Assembly: GCA_027575765.1 (NCBI GenBank)
Contig: JANBPT010000005.1
Location: 62,001-126,000, forward strand
DNA from: Tieghemiomyces parasiticus
Lineage: Eukaryota > Kickxellomycota > Dimargaritomycetes > Dimargaritales > Dimargaritaceae
Length of the DNA stretch: 64,000 bases
Reading direction: 5' to 3'
Below the pieces are notes generated by a model. It ran no database searches. It was not told the DNA's origin and was given only the letters and a program-made list of their open reading frames with translations. Below, piece after piece: positions 1-11,414 of the stretch. Position numbers and translations under genes: made by a program. Position 1 is the stretch's first letter; the number at the start of each line of letters is the position of its first letter.

Positions 1-353
1 GTTCTATTGAAATGCCATCCGTCAAGTAACAGCCACGAGCAATAAGCGATATCATCTGGTTCAACCATACAATAGACTGCTCCTAAGACGGATGCGTAGA
101 TCGAAAATGGTGCACAGGCACTACAAATTATTAGGGAATTATAAAGGTGGGAAGAGTTGGAACAATGGAGCCAAGTATAAATGCGGCCACTTGTTATGAG
201 CTGGGAAGGGGGAAGGGATTACAGGGGGGGAGGAAGTAAATAAAAAAGAGGTGCCTACGAAAAACCAGTGTGGGTAGTTTGGACGTACCTGTGAAGAGAG
301 ACACGGGGGGAAATTAATGTGTAATAGTACAGGAAGTGCGAGGGCACAACCGT
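1..353. other. 3' flank, no gene seen
   Basis: AT-richer stretch next to the 3' end of the minus-strand sorting nexin gene. No open frame with the codon bias of the neighbouring genes is present. It probably holds the 3' UTR and polyadenylation region of that gene. A TATAAAT string near 175 is not followed by a credible gene. Confidence 0.5.
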
Positions 354-3300
354 TTACAAGGCCTGGGTACCGTGATTCGTAGGTAATGTGACGGGCTCTA
401 ATCCTTGCAACTCGGGAAACAGGTGGAGGACCACCTCATCAAGGATATGGTATACGAGGTTTTCGTTGAGGTAGGGGTTCTGCAGTAGATTGAACAGCCG
501 GCTGGCCCCGCGGCAGGCGTTGCGCCGACCCACCATATTACCCACCAGGCTGGGGACAAAGAAGAGCCATTTAGCGGCGGCGGTGGAGCGTGCCTCAAAC
601 TTTGCCGCGTCACTTCGCGGGGCCGGGGGGGTGAAGGGCGCCGCATTGTCAGGCCAGAAGGTGCGGTGCAGGATGCCGAGGTAGTTGACCAGAGGGCCCT
701 GGCCCAAGACGCCGTCAAGAGCGTCGCGGAGGCGGCGCTCGATAGTGCCACCTAGTACATTGCGCAGAAGAAGGGTGATGGCCCGCTTGCGGAGCCAGTT
801 GCTTCGTTCTTTCAACTCGAAGATCTCCAGGACGAGATCGCACAACGGATCGGTAAACGAGGTCGCCCCCGTTGCGGAGGCACCGGCCGGGGCGGTTACA
901 GAGCCAGTGGGGAGGGTGACGGACGAATCGGCTAGGCTGGCCACTTCCCGGCCCAGCTGCTGACTGACCAGATCCAGCATGAATGGCCCGCCGAGGATGT
1001 CGGCCAGGCCGTCGGCGATGGTCTGCTGGATGGGCGGGAGAAAGCCAGCCGGGTCTCGAACGACGGAGGCGGGTAGTGGTGCCGGGGAAAAGGTCAGGGA
1101 TGGGGCGGACGGCCGGCCAGGCGTAGACGGGGACTGGAGTAGCAGGGGTTTTTTCGGTATGGCCAAATTTTGGAGGGGTGTTTCGGTGGGGTCAACTGTG
1201 ACCCGTTGTTCCCGCCGGCGCGGTCGGCGCGGTGAGGACGTGCTTCCGCTGCGGTGGCGTGCATGCTTAAATGTCCCCGAGCCAGACCGGTGCCGGGTCC
1301 CTGTAGTGCCTGCGCGGGGCCGGGCACGGGTCATAGCAGGCATGGGACTGTCCGTGCGGAGTGACCCCCTGGAGCCCGGTGAGCTGCCGCTGGCGGTACA
1401 CGGACGTGCGGTGGGAGCTGTGCCCAGGTCTAGCTCCGGCTGCTGTTGAGACAAGAACCGACGGAGCTCATAGCTGTGACACACTTCCTCATGGCGGGTG
1501 ACGTTTTGGAGGTAGCGTTCCAGTGCTTCGCGGCGGCTTTCTACGTGGGCTGGCCAAGAACGGCCCTTGCGGGTGCCCGATCCTCCGGTAGCGCCCGGAC
1601 CCAGCGGCCAGATCTGGGTCAGGGTCGGTAGGTGGTGCTTGCGCGGGAAATCGTAGGTGCGCACAACCGGGAACCGCTGGCGGAGCTGCTGGTGCAGGGC
1701 CGAGAACTCGCGGTAACGGCGGGCCACTATCCAACCAGTGTCGTAGTCACCATCGGAGGCCATCTGCTGCACCTCAATCAGGTAGAGCGTGTAGGCCGTG
1801 ACAGCCAGATCGTCCGTGTCAGCCTCCGTCTCCGGGGTGGTGCAAGGTAGGCCACCGCCCGGTTCCCCGTCGGTGGCGGACCGGGCCCGAGCAAACCCGC
1901 GGGTACAGCTCGGAATGGCTATCCGCGTACTCCCCGGCACGATAACATTCTCGGCGGCCTGTCGTTCATACTGTTGCTTCTGGTAAGCCAGTAGCTGGAT
2001 CTCGCGGGCTAGGGCTGACTGGGACCGGCGCAGGATGCGGAGTTCGTTGGCTTTGCCCAGCTGGTCGGCCTTGGCGATGAGGGTCGTCACGATAGCGCTC
2101 TGCTGGCGTTTTCGATCCAAGTCCTGGGCGATCTGCGCCACCTTGGCCGGTAGGAGGAGGTCCCCGGGCGGCGCGTAGTGCACGTGGTCGGCTGTGGGCG
2201 AGGCTGGAGCCCCGCTAGACCGACCGTCAAGGTCGTCGTCGCTGGTGGAGTCCTCACCCTTACCACAAGGCCCCGCCGGGAGGCCATCCGTGGCGGCCGG
2301 GGGTGCTACAGGTGATTCAGGAGGCGGAAGTGTCTCCGGGTCAACCTGACTGGCATTAGTGCCGAGGTTAGGTAGGATCTGGGCCAAGAGACCGGGGCGT
2401 TTCGCCGTGTCGCTCTCGACGTCCCCGGCGTGGGGCCACCAGCGCGCATAGGAGGAGACGATATCGTAAGTACCCTGGAGCAGCGAGGCTGAAGGTGGCG
2501 GTGGGTGCAAGGGTGAGCCGGAGGTCGGTGTCACCGGGGTCGACCCCGAGCCGTCTGCGAGGGAACGTTCGTCCAACTGGGCCTCGGCCCCCTCACTGTT
2601 GCGCGTGGCCGATGGCCCTGGGGCACCGGCTCCTTGCCCTTGGTTACTCTGAATAATAGACGATAGGGCGGCTTCCACGGCCTCGACAGCCCCGGTCGGC
2701 AGGAGATCGGCCTCGGGGATGTCGATAGGTTCGGGTGGCACCTCGTGCTCAGCGTCGCTACGTGAGTGGGATGACATGGGAGACTGGCGAGGTTCCGGGG
2801 AAAGAAGGCTATCTGGTGCAGGCGAGGTAATCACCGTGTGCTGGATGGAGGGCTCGCGACGCGGAGGTACCGGACCCAGGAGGCTGGGTCGGGATCGGCG
2901 GTCGCCAAGCATGAGCCGGTCAACCAGGGAAGGGGTTGCGGACTTGGTACTACCAGACCGCAACTCCGGTTCGACAGAAGGCAGGGCGGCGGAGGACTGG
3001 ATACTGACGGTGGCTGCGGACAACGTAGTGGAGGCCAACGACTTATCACCCGCCGGGACGGTGCCGCGAAGCCGGCCCAGCAGATCGGGCGGGCGGGTCG
3101 TGGTGATGGAGCCAGCACGCAGTCCGCGTGACATGGTGCTGCTACTGATGGATGGGGACCGACCCAGGCGGTGAGTACCCAGGCTACGCACGCTGGTGGC
3201 GTCGGACGGGCGGATCGAGGTCGGCCGTGTCCGAGGGGTGGTGGGCACACTGCCAATGGTGATTGGGGCAGTGACCGAGCCGTTGAGGCTGGGACTGGGC

Positions 3301-5441
3301 AGGGCATCTGGGCCATGCGGGGCGTAGGCGGTTAGGAACCGATAATACAGGCCGCTGCGCAGAAACAGGGGGTAGTAATTCTCTTTCATGTACTGAAACA
3401 CATCGTACTGGGCGGAAATCACGAGTTCGAACAGGTCTTGGCTGCGCGCGGCGAGGGACTCGGTATCCGAGTCCCGGGTCACGATGGCTGGTAATGCGCT
3501 CGGCGCATCTTCCTCAGGTGTGCGATGGGATCGGTGGAACAATGCCAGTCGGGCACGGAGGTCTGCGTCAATCTCGGCAGCCAGATCAAGCTCGTCGACA
3601 GTATCAGTGGCAAAGTAAGTACGGTAGATGGCGTGAAGGACGGTGGCCAGCCCTGGGCGGTCGGTACTGTGCGGGTGGCGCTTGAGGCCCTCAACGGTTA
3701 GCCAGAACTGTAGATCGATGACCTTACCAATCAGGTCCATGTACTCCGTAAAATAAGAGAGGGCCGTGTGGTTGCTTAGGATATCATGGAAACTGAGTCG
3801 CGGGCTGGCCAGGTACGGGTGGGCGGGTCCACTGGTACCCGGAAGGGCCCGGGCGGCCGGAGAGGTCGTCGCAGGCGCACCACTCTCTAGGGTTAGAAAG
3901 TAGCTGCTGTACCTGTCCTTCTGGTACACTTCACGCCCCAGGGCCAAAATGCGCTTTTCGGCCAGTCGTTTGGCAACCACCAGCCGGTTGATGTACACGT
4001 GCAGGTCCTTGACGCGGTCGCCATGCACAATGTCGCTCGTGGCCTTACCCTCGACTAGAATGCGCTTGGTACGGATCTGGGCCACGATCTGGTTGCGAAC
4101 CTGTTTGACTTCCTCCAGGTTGCGGCAGTGTTTGATGCTTTCGATGAAGCGGTCGAAACTGGGGACGTCGCGGACCGAGGAGCGGGTGGAGAACGGTAAG
4201 GCGTGGGCAAGGGCGTGACTAGCGGCGCCCTGTAGACGGGCCGCCATGGTGGTCAGATTGCCCGGGGCAGTCTGGGAGGTGGGGCCCAGTAGGTCCACAG
4301 GCGTGGACTGCTCATTCAGGGCCCGCCGCAACTGAGCCACCATGTTTTGCTCCTCAATGGCGCGGGTCAGGAACTGGTCCACCTGGAGGTTCCAGGTGTC
4401 GGGGTCGATCAGTGCCAAACACACCGGACGCAGGAGCGCACCGGCCATCAGCTCGCGAATGGTGAGGGCCTGCAATCGGGATTCTAGCGTATTGGGCGGA
4501 CAGATCAAGGGCAGAACCCGGCTCACCAGGCGGCGTAGGTAGGCAAGGGACACGCGTGGCACCGGCCAGGTCGCTTCGCCGTCCCCTGTTATATTGGTCG
4601 CCGCAGGTGAAGGAGTCGGAGTGGTTCGAAGGGCTGGGTGCCGGTGTTTCGGATGGTAGTACTCAAAGACCAGGGCGTCCCAGGCGGCCTTCTCGTGGGG
4701 CGGGGCGAACCAACTTTCACCGGGAACCATACCCGGCCGGTCAGTGGGTCGCCTCCCGCCGGTCCCACTGCTAACAGACTCCGCAGAGTGTTGGTCTACG
4801 GACCCGGGGTCGGCGCGTAGCGACCAGGCTTTTCGCGCCCGCCGCTCGGCCAACCGGAACTGGTGGAGATGGCGTGTGACGAGCGGGATCAAGCGGGCAG
4901 CCACCAACGTAGGTAGATCGAGGCGGTCTGCCCGGCGGGCTGCCTGTCGCAGCACGGTCGTGATCTGGGCCCGTACGCTGTGCGGAAAGCGTCCGTCGGT
5001 ACTCAGAGTTTGGAACCAGCTACGTAAGAAGTCCCGGATCACATTATCTAGCAGGGCATTGATCTGTGCGTTGAGGCGGGCGGCGTCAGGCAACCCGTCG
5101 TCGTCGTCGCCGTCAACCGTCGTGCGCAGCTGGTTGGGCTCAGGGACCACCTCACGGTCGGTGCTGGGCAGGTGGGTCTCGTCTTCGTCGGCCCAGGCCG
5201 GTTCCGTATAGGTGAACTTTAGCGGTGGAAGTGGAGGATACAGCGTCGGAGAACTGGTGAACAGCCAGCGCGACCGCCGTCGCAGTTGCCGCCGGTAGAG
5301 ATAATAGGCGACTAGGAAGTTGAACAAAAGGAAAAGGACGAGAGTGCCGACGACTAGGAAGAAAGTGCGGAGAGCCAGGGCGGCGTAGGTGCTCAAGGTG
5401 GCCAAAGGGCCAACGTAGGAAACCCCGGCGGGTGCCGACAT
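354..5441 (-). CDS. MDM1: PXA-RGS-PX-Nexin_C sorting nexin (Mdm1/SNX13/SNX14/SNX25 family)
   Basis: A single open frame of 1695 residues. An N-terminal membrane segment (about residues 24-48) is followed by a PXA region (about 120-370, interrupted by a low-complexity insert). An RGS domain starts near residue 547. A long Ser/Pro-rich linker leads to a PX domain near 1210-1330 with the phosphoinositide-binding motif RRYREF (about 1239), and a Nexin_C domain lies near 1525-1665. This order defines the Mdm1/SNX13/14/25 family, whose members tether the ER to vacuole/lysosome or lipid droplets. The start is the first ATG of the frame, just before the membrane segment. The long linker, with a coiled-coil-like stretch near 1110-1170, makes the protein longer than most relatives. 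No intron is needed. The family call is firm; the exact member is not decided. Confidence 0.93.
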   Translation of the reverse strand: MSAPAGVSYVGPLATLSTYAALALRTFFLVVGTLVLFLLFNFLVAYYLYRRQLRRRSRWLFTSSPTLYPPLPPLKFTYTEPAWADEDETHLPSTDREVVPEPNQLRTTVDGDDDDGLPDAARLNAQINALLDNVIRDFLRSWFQTLSTDGRFPHSVRAQITTVLRQAARRADRLDLPTLVAARLIPLVTRHLHQFRLAERRARKAWSLRADPGSVDQHSAESVSSGTGGRRPTDRPGMVPGESWFAPPHEKAAWDALVFEYYHPKHRHPALRTTPTPSPAATNITGDGEATWPVPRVSLAYLRRLVSRVLPLICPPNTLESRLQALTIRELMAGALLRPVCLALIDPDTWNLQVDQFLTRAIEEQNMVAQLRRALNEQSTPVDLLGPTSQTAPGNLTTMAARLQGAASHALAHALPFSTRSSVRDVPSFDRFIESIKHCRNLEEVKQVRNQIVAQIRTKRILVEGKATSDIVHGDRVKDLHVYINRLVVAKRLAEKRILALGREVYQKDRYSSYFLTLESGAPATTSPAARALPGTSGPAHPYLASPRLSFHDILSNHTALSYFTEYMDLIGKVIDLQFWLTVEGLKRHPHSTDRPGLATVLHAIYRTYFATDTVDELDLAAEIDADLRARLALFHRSHRTPEEDAPSALPAIVTRDSDTESLAARSQDLFELVISAQYDVFQYMKENYYPLFLRSGLYYRFLTAYAPHGPDALPSPSLNGSVTAPITIGSVPTTPRTRPTSIRPSDATSVRSLGTHRLGRSPSISSSTMSRGLRAGSITTTRPPDLLGRLRGTVPAGDKSLASTTLSAATVSIQSSAALPSVEPELRSGSTKSATPSLVDRLMLGDRRSRPSLLGPVPPRREPSIQHTVITSPAPDSLLSPEPRQSPMSSHSRSDAEHEVPPEPIDIPEADLLPTGAVEAVEAALSSIIQSNQGQGAGAPGPSATRNSEGAEAQLDERSLADGSGSTPVTPTSGSPLHPPPPSASLLQGTYDIVSSYARWWPHAGDVESDTAKRPGLLAQILPNLGTNASQVDPETLPPPESPVAPPAATDGLPAGPCGKGEDSTSDDDLDGRSSGAPASPTADHVHYAPPGDLLLPAKVAQIAQDLDRKRQQSAIVTTLIAKADQLGKANELRILRRSQSALAREIQLLAYQKQQYERQAAENVIVPGSTRIAIPSCTRGFARARSATDGEPGGGLPCTTPETEADTDDLAVTAYTLYLIEVQQMASDGDYDTGWIVARRYREFSALHQQLRQRFPVVRTYDFPRKHHLPTLTQIWPLGPGATGGSGTRKGRSWPAHVESRREALERYLQNVTRHEEVCHSYELRRFLSQQQPELDLGTAPTARPCTASGSSPGSRGSLRTDSPMPAMTRARPRAGTTGTRHRSGSGTFKHARHRSGSTSSPRRPRRREQRVTVDPTETPLQNLAIPKKPLLLQSPSTPGRPSAPSLTFSPAPLPASVVRDPAGFLPPIQQTIADGLADILGGPFMLDLVSQQLGREVASLADSSVTLPTGSVTAPAGASATGATSFTDPLCDLVLEIFELKERSNWLRKRAITLLLRNVLGGTIERRLRDALDGVLGQGPLVNYLGILHRTFWPDNAAPFTPPAPRSDAAKFEARSTAAAKWLFFVPSLVGNMVGRRNACRGASRLFNLLQNPYLNENLVYHILDEVVLHLFPELQGLEPVTLPTNHGTQAL

Positions 5442-6601
5442 GACGGGGGCAGAAGTCGGGCGCGGTGAGACAGAGGGGGCCAGTGGGTAGGTCGAGGGCG
5501 GTATTTAGTGCGTTAACAGCGGCTGTGCGTGGCAGGCAAGGAGGCGAGTGAGCGGGGCTCGAGGTTAGGCGAATGCGGGTTGGAAAGAAGCGGTGATACT
5601 ATGAGAGGCGCAGGCCCATTAGGTGGTAGGCCAGTCCGTTGTGAAGGCAGGCAGAAAGTGGCAAAGTCTAACAGGAAGGTGGGCTGTGCCCGCGGACGCT
5701 TCGGTGACCACAACGAGAGCTGCTCGAAAGGTTGGCCGTATGTGATGCCCAGCGGGGTGACCCGGAGCGGTGGACAGTGGGCACAAGCGGGTAGTAGCAG
5801 GGGAGGGTGGAGTAGACCGCCGGCGGGGGCAGAAGGCAAAGCGCTTGTTTGTGGAATGTGGTGGTGCCGGGCACTCGGGCATTCAAAAGTCAGGCCACCC
5901 GGTGGAGATGGGGGGACGGTGGAATGTGGGGGCGAGGTAAGCTGGGCGTCAGCTGAAAGTAGCCAGGTGATAATAAGGAAGTGGAGACGGGCGAACGTGC
6001 CCACCCTCGCGGTGCGGGGTACCAGCTTGAGGCCAGCCGGCGAGCGGAGTACCAAACTGGTATGGCATGTTTGGTGCAATGCTCCCCGTCTTTCAATGTT
6101 GAGAGAGGAGAAAAAATGAGGCGGTTTTACCAACGGCGAAGCCCCTCATGGCTCCTGTCCCTCCCACAGCTGGGAAGGGAGCAATCTGACACTTGAACTA
6201 CACCACTTGAACCGGCCGGCGATCCATAGACACTAGCAGGCCGCGGGCCGTCTTTACTGTGGACAGCTTGGTGGTGATGTTTGGACGGCAGGGTGCCGAT
6301 GCGAACGGCAAAGCACGCACATTAGCCATATTGCCTGGCATATTGCAGGCTGGTCTGCGTTTTGCTTGGCCGGTATTATTGTGCCGTGGCCATACCCGTT
6401 TTGTGACTGCGGCGTTGCTCGGGGTGCAGGCACACTAGGTCCATTGATTAGGCCCACCACTCCTTTCCTAGTGCCCTGCCGTCGGCTAGTCCTTCCCATT
6501 GCGCCTATCCTGAGGGCCGTGCCCTAGTCTCAAGTTGGTGGACGAACCCTAACCCAACTCCAGCCATCCGCCTATCTTACGGTATAGTAGCTTTTGCGCT
6601 T
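5442..6601. other. Upstream region of sorting nexin gene, no gene supported
   Basis: The stretch carries open frames on both strands between 5513 and 6133, but neither resembles a known protein nor shows the C/G third-position bias of real genes here. It most likely contains the promoter and 5' UTR of the minus-strand nexin gene. From about 6200 the sequence becomes stop-rich in all frames and grades into the relic-bearing island. Confidence 0.4.
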
Positions 6602-7110
6602 ATGGACAATTATTTCCACTCGAGCCGCACCCGTTACCGTAGCCACTACGGAGCAGCTGACGGCTTGCACTACGTGGCCGAATACCTCTGGAACTGCCTA
6701 CGCTCCTAGGTCGAATCCGTCATGAACCCCTCTACGGGCGTCCCCTGCACGATTAATCTGACCGGCCGCTACGACGTGTCCAAATCCCCCCTTTGCTCTA
6801 TTTAACGCCCCAACAGCAGCAGTGGCTGGCAACAAAGAAGTCGGCTGCGCGAGGATCGTTGGCTTTGAACGATGACTGGGTCTATGCAGTGTGCAAGGTG
6901 GCTCTGGAGAGCTTCACCGCCAACCGGATGGCGCCCATCAGCAGTCTAGTTCTCAACTGAGCCTAGGTGTAGTTTACACACGGCGAGGATGGCAACGTCC
7001 TCCATAAGATAGTCCCACGATGACTGTAAGTCATTACTGAACTGGCCTGTCGTTAGCGGCCAGTTGGACAGCTACTTAGCCTGCAAGGTCCTGTTCACGC
7101 CCAGTTGCTA
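6602..7110 (+). pseudogene. Heavily decayed protein-coding relic, unknown family
   Basis: From the ATG at 6602 the frame runs about 35 codons with strong C-ending codon use before a TAG. It resumes in frame for about 32 more codons (including the text GRYDVSKSPLC) to a TAA near 6803. Coding-like text then continues in a shifted frame near 6870-6957 (for example DDWVYAVCKVALES) with further stops to about 7110. The third-position bias matches intact genes of the window and contrasts with the surrounding noise. I read this as one gene broken by several stops and at least one frameshift. I do not recognise the family. A multi-exon gene is less likely because stops fall inside the coding-like blocks without good splice sites around them. 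Confidence 0.45.
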
Positions 7111-9827
7111 AAGACGACCAGCTCCTGGTTTCAACCGCGTATGGGTGAAGAGGAGAGGCCGTTAAGAGAAGGGTAAAGATTGATGGTGGTCGTTCTCAGA
7201 CCTATATGGGATAGCTGCTTCCTTGGTTATTTTGCTTCCCACTGCCAGGGATGGAAGAAAATCCCATCGTGGCTTGTATAGAATCTGGGTGCTAGGAAGG
7301 TGAGTACAACGTGCCGTATCTCCCTACCATTTTGCTTTATCCGATCCCGGCCCAGGGGCCGCTCGTCGAGAGGTACTGGCAGGATCAGAAATGAGAGCGC
7401 GTCGGACCCCTCGACGGTCGCCCAGCGGCGAGAAGACGAATGGCTATCTACGTGGTGATTCCTAATACTGCCCCATCAAGCAAAGCGATGACAATCGCAT
7501 GAGCCCACGATAGTGCCTAGCAACGTTCGTATCTAGACCGGTCGCGATGGACTCTCCAGACGCGCCACACCAGGCGGAGGAAAGTTCAGCGTCACCCCTG
7601 GCGGGTAAAGGGGACAGGATTGAATGACGATTTGAAAATCGAAAAAGGTAAGAGGAGTGAATTGCCTGGTTGCCGCTAAAAGTTGACCTGTTATAACCTT
7701 TAGCCTGGTAACGACCCCTGGTCCCTGAAGTATATCATACAGCCGCGTCATAGCTTCCCCTTGGCGTCTACCCCTGGCACGTTGACGGCTATACCGTATG
7801 AACGGAATAAAAAACCAACTAAATATCCGTGGTGGTAGACCTGTTTGTCATTAGGTAACTAACACGGACTAGACAACCCACCCCTAACCCTCAGCTTTTG
7901 CCCTCAGCAGGGGACGGTACTAATTTGCTAACCTAATCCGTACCTCTCAGCTGACACCATGTAGAAACACAGCCGCTGGGGAAGATACAGGGGCGGGGTA
8001 CAATATTGTGTCATGTACGGTGTAAACTGTGGGTAGGCATTACTTGTCAGGCTATTAGGTACTATGAACAGCGCGTTAGTCACCCCCTGTAGACAATCAC
8101 GTACGGGATACCAGATGGGAATGTCGTCATCACGAGAAGCTGTTGTGGTAGGCAGACATCTGGCGGAGTCAACGAGCACTGCTTTGCAAAAAAGAAATTG
8201 ATTCCGCGCTTACGTGGGGGTTGGCACGATTACGTACTGTTTCTAACGACCCCCTTGAGCGTATCCGCTGAAGTTCAGAGAAAAACTTTCCGTGAGCTAA
8301 TATTATCGAGGACCCCTCCGATCAGCAGGCAGTGAGATTGCTATGGTAATATTCTACTCCACATGCCAACAGGGTTGGCGGGTTACAGTGCTTTCCCAAT
8401 GCGGCTAGGACTGGGAAACTAGGCTGGCCGTCCGTTCTCAACGCGCTCCTCTTTCAGTCCATTACTATCTGGAATCAACGTTTCTCTTCCCAATAAAAAC
8501 AACAGGCGCACACCGTACCAATTCTCTCATTAACCATGGTTCCTTGTGGCGTTGCCCCGTAAATAGGTATCAGCCATTTGGAGGAAAACTGACTAGAGCA
8601 TCGAAATATGAAACGACTGTAGCCCGGAAAAATCTATGAAATCCGTCCCAAAGGGGTACAGGCACATTCATATCCTGGCTCTGCTCTAACCCGAGCCTTA
8701 CCTCGTTACTCGCACCAGTCCTGCCAATCAATATTCATAGGGCCCACGCACCCGGTCACCCTGGATTGATCGATGTCGGCCGCCTTGCCCTCGACCCCTC
8801 CTTGCTCAGTCTAGGTAAGGTGATCGAGTTCCTGGACACGGATGAGGCTTCTATCCCCGGCCTCAGCATTACCGAAGGGGAAGGGGGTACATTGATACAC
8901 TCAGTCGACACAGCTTCATGTCAGCCAGATTATCCTGGCCTACTTCCTCCGATAACATATTGACACTTCATCTAATGATATCCACTATTTTAGCGTATTC
9001 AGAGACTGGCATGTCTAGCCAAATGAGAAACACCTTAAGTGTTAGATTAGTCTATGGCCATTGTTTGAAATATATCGCTCTTGTTGGCATGCAGGTGTTA
9101 AGATGACATGATAATCAAGCCTATCGGCTGTATAATTGCGGATCCGCTATCGTGTCGCATCAGACCACGATAAGCATCTAGAGCCGCGTGATCATATTAC
9201 GGCACGACCCGGCCTTATCTTTATACCCTCTCATCCTCCAGGCCCACGTCTTTGTATCCTGTAGGTGTAACCCCACCTCCGCCTTGTTAATAACGTTGAA
9301 TCCTGGGAGCACTTTGAATTCGTATTAGATGCCGTAATGTTAAGGGACGCAAGAAGGGCTTAGACATCTAACGACGCAGGCCCGCACGGGAAGCACCGGG
9401 ATATAGTACTGTATACCGAAACCTCGGGGTCTAGGTGTCTAAGGCGTAAGGGGGTATCGCATGGTGTCACTACAGCGGTACCAAGCTTATTTTCGTCGAG
9501 CGAGAAACGGACTGACGAACTAAGACACAATTGGGGGGTTCACCAGTTTAAGCACACCGAGCTCATATTGTATTGCTGAAACCTGGCTGTCCTACTCTTC
9601 CCAAGCCAATCCAATTCCCCATATTAGCACGCGGTTCCCAATCGAGGCGACCCACTACTCACATCCTGGTCCCAGAACTCTATACAAGGCCCTGGATATG
9701 ACCATGCAGTCCACTTCCTCATCTTTAATCCTATCCGATTATACGCTACCTCTTAGCAACGACCTTTATTGGTCATTTCCAGGTTCTACACCCACCAATT
9801 CCCCCTTTCCCGCACCACCCAGCCACC
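7111..9827. other. Gene-poor island, mostly without readable content
   Basis: Stops are frequent in all six frames. The only coding-like piece is about 8757-8900 on the plus strand, reading roughly GLIDVGRLALDPSLLSLG and onward with C-rich third positions before the bias disappears. It may be another short relic. The sequence just before 9828 (CT-rich, ending in a good context for an ATG) looks like the 5' leader of the pseudogene that follows. Confidence 0.4.
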
Positions 9828-10276
9828 ATGCGGACCACTTTCACTCTCACTGTAATCAGCATCCTGGCTCTAATCGGCACCGTTATTGCCACCCCGACCC
9901 GCCGCGGTTGCCCTGACGAGTCTGATGGAGTTGATACTGCGGGCGACAGGTTCGATGTCATTGAGGATATTTACGAGAAGATGGCCATCGCTGATGCCAT
10001 CGACGACATCTTTCCGGACATCGGCATGTTTAAGTAGACCGCTGACAAGGGAATCGGTGCCGCGGACTCCCAATCGGCTTCGAAGGGGACTTTCTCAACT
10101 CTGTCGAGTTCGAGCCCGTCAATAAGGAGGGTCCATTTGACAGCGACGAGGTTGATAAGTAGGCTGGTGAAAACTAATCGAATCTATTAGCTGATTGGTA
10201 CTCGTACCTTCTCAACTTCGGTCAAGAGCTTTCATCAGCCTTCGTTACCTTAGCTTGCCAGTCTTTCTCTGGGTAG
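9828..10276 (+). pseudogene. Broken small secreted protein gene
   Basis: The ATG at 9828 opens a clear signal peptide (MRTTFTLTVISILALIG, then TVIATPTRR, a dibasic site). An acidic mature part follows to a TAG ending at 10037. The same frame continues coding-like (TADKGIGAADSQSA) to about 10078. The continuation then lies in another frame (from about 10082, GDFLNSVEFEPVNKEG and onward) to a TAG at 10160-10162. That second frame goes on past two stops with coding-like text (ADWYSYLLNFGQELSSAF) to 10276. A premature stop plus a frameshift inside otherwise biased coding sequence indicates a pseudogene, although the first 69 codons could still yield a short secreted peptide. No family recognised. 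Confidence 0.65.
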
Positions 10277-11362
10277 GTGGTAGGAGGAGCCACACTAATT
10301 TTAATTATATTTACCAGGAATGGGAATTAAACGCCGAGTTATACCGCACTGAGCGATAACCTTCACAAGCTTTTCAGAGGCGGCATTGCATAGCTTGGAA
10401 TGATTGGATTACTCAGGCTATTAAGTACCGCAACCTGAAGCGGACTACCTTCATAGAATTCACACCATCCCACTGCGCTGCTTAGCCTAATACCTTGATA
10501 AGCCAAGGAGCTAGAAACATCAATCGGGTCAGCCTTAGGTATTAACCTTTCTACCGAATACGACAGAATAGTCCAAGCGACCAAGTCAGAGGGCGTGAGA
10601 CCAGTCCGTAATATATACAGCTTAACTTGCCAAAATTGCATCGATGCTTTCCAGGGCTGTGTCTTACTTCGGGAAAAAAACAATCATTCACCTGAGATCT
10701 GAGGGTAGAGATGAATATATTATCTTGGATCGTGACCTCTTACATCTCCTTGTCGACAATTCAACCGGGGGAAGTTAAAATCCCACTCCGGTGAAACTAT
10801 CGCGCTGTGGACATGGCGTGTCTCGCCAGCCGCTGTTTTGCGAAGAATTGTGTGATGTCCGATGTCGCTTACAACTCTGTCCAAGCACCTCAAAGGCTGT
10901 GTTGCCTTATCGGCGAAGAAAGGGGAATTCTGCGGATACTGTAGATATGTCTCCTTGGCCTTGACGAGTCTTGGATCACCCGTCTCGCCTTTGGGCTAGC
11001 AATCCCACGTATTACCCCCCCCCTGTAACCCCGAGGGACAGATACAAGCTGGACCACAATCCGCCTGGGCAATAGAAGACGACGGTGCATGAGCTCGGGG
11101 CTGGCCTTTTATATCCTAGGGGTGGGGTTAAACTTGCGGGGTAAACGTAGCCACTCTAAGCAGAGGGCAGTTCTTGGCTGCTTAGTGCGCCGTGCATGCC
11201 GTCCCGGTCTTTAGAAACGAGACTGGTAACAAGGGATCAGGCCAGTGGGAGATGGTGTACACGGCGACTTGCAGGTTTGGGTCGGTCGACCCACCATATA
11301 GAATGAGATGCCAGGAACCGACACTGGAATAACGGGCGAGGAACTGGTAAACCACGAGTAGA
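10277..11362. other. Intergenic stretch, nothing recognised
   Basis: No frame shows the codon bias of the window's genes. The 106-codon minus-strand open frame at 10363-10683 lacks that bias and I leave it out. The end of the stretch leads into a TATA-like run. Confidence 0.4.
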
Positions 11363-11372
11363 TATATATATA
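11363..11372 (+). promoter_or_regulatory. TATA-like run upstream of a secreted-protein relic
   Basis: A (TA)5 run about 50 bases before the coding-like frame at 11415. Position and pyrimidine-rich downstream sequence fit a core promoter, but the gene it would serve is broken. Confidence 0.35.
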
Positions 11373-11414
11373 CCTATCCTTTATTTCACCTTTCGCTGTA
11401 CTTCACAACTATAA

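Noticed and set aside
5513..6133. Overlapping long frames on both strands upstream of the sorting nexin
   Set aside because: No coding bias, no recognisable product, and mirror-image frames are expected in GC-rich leader sequence.
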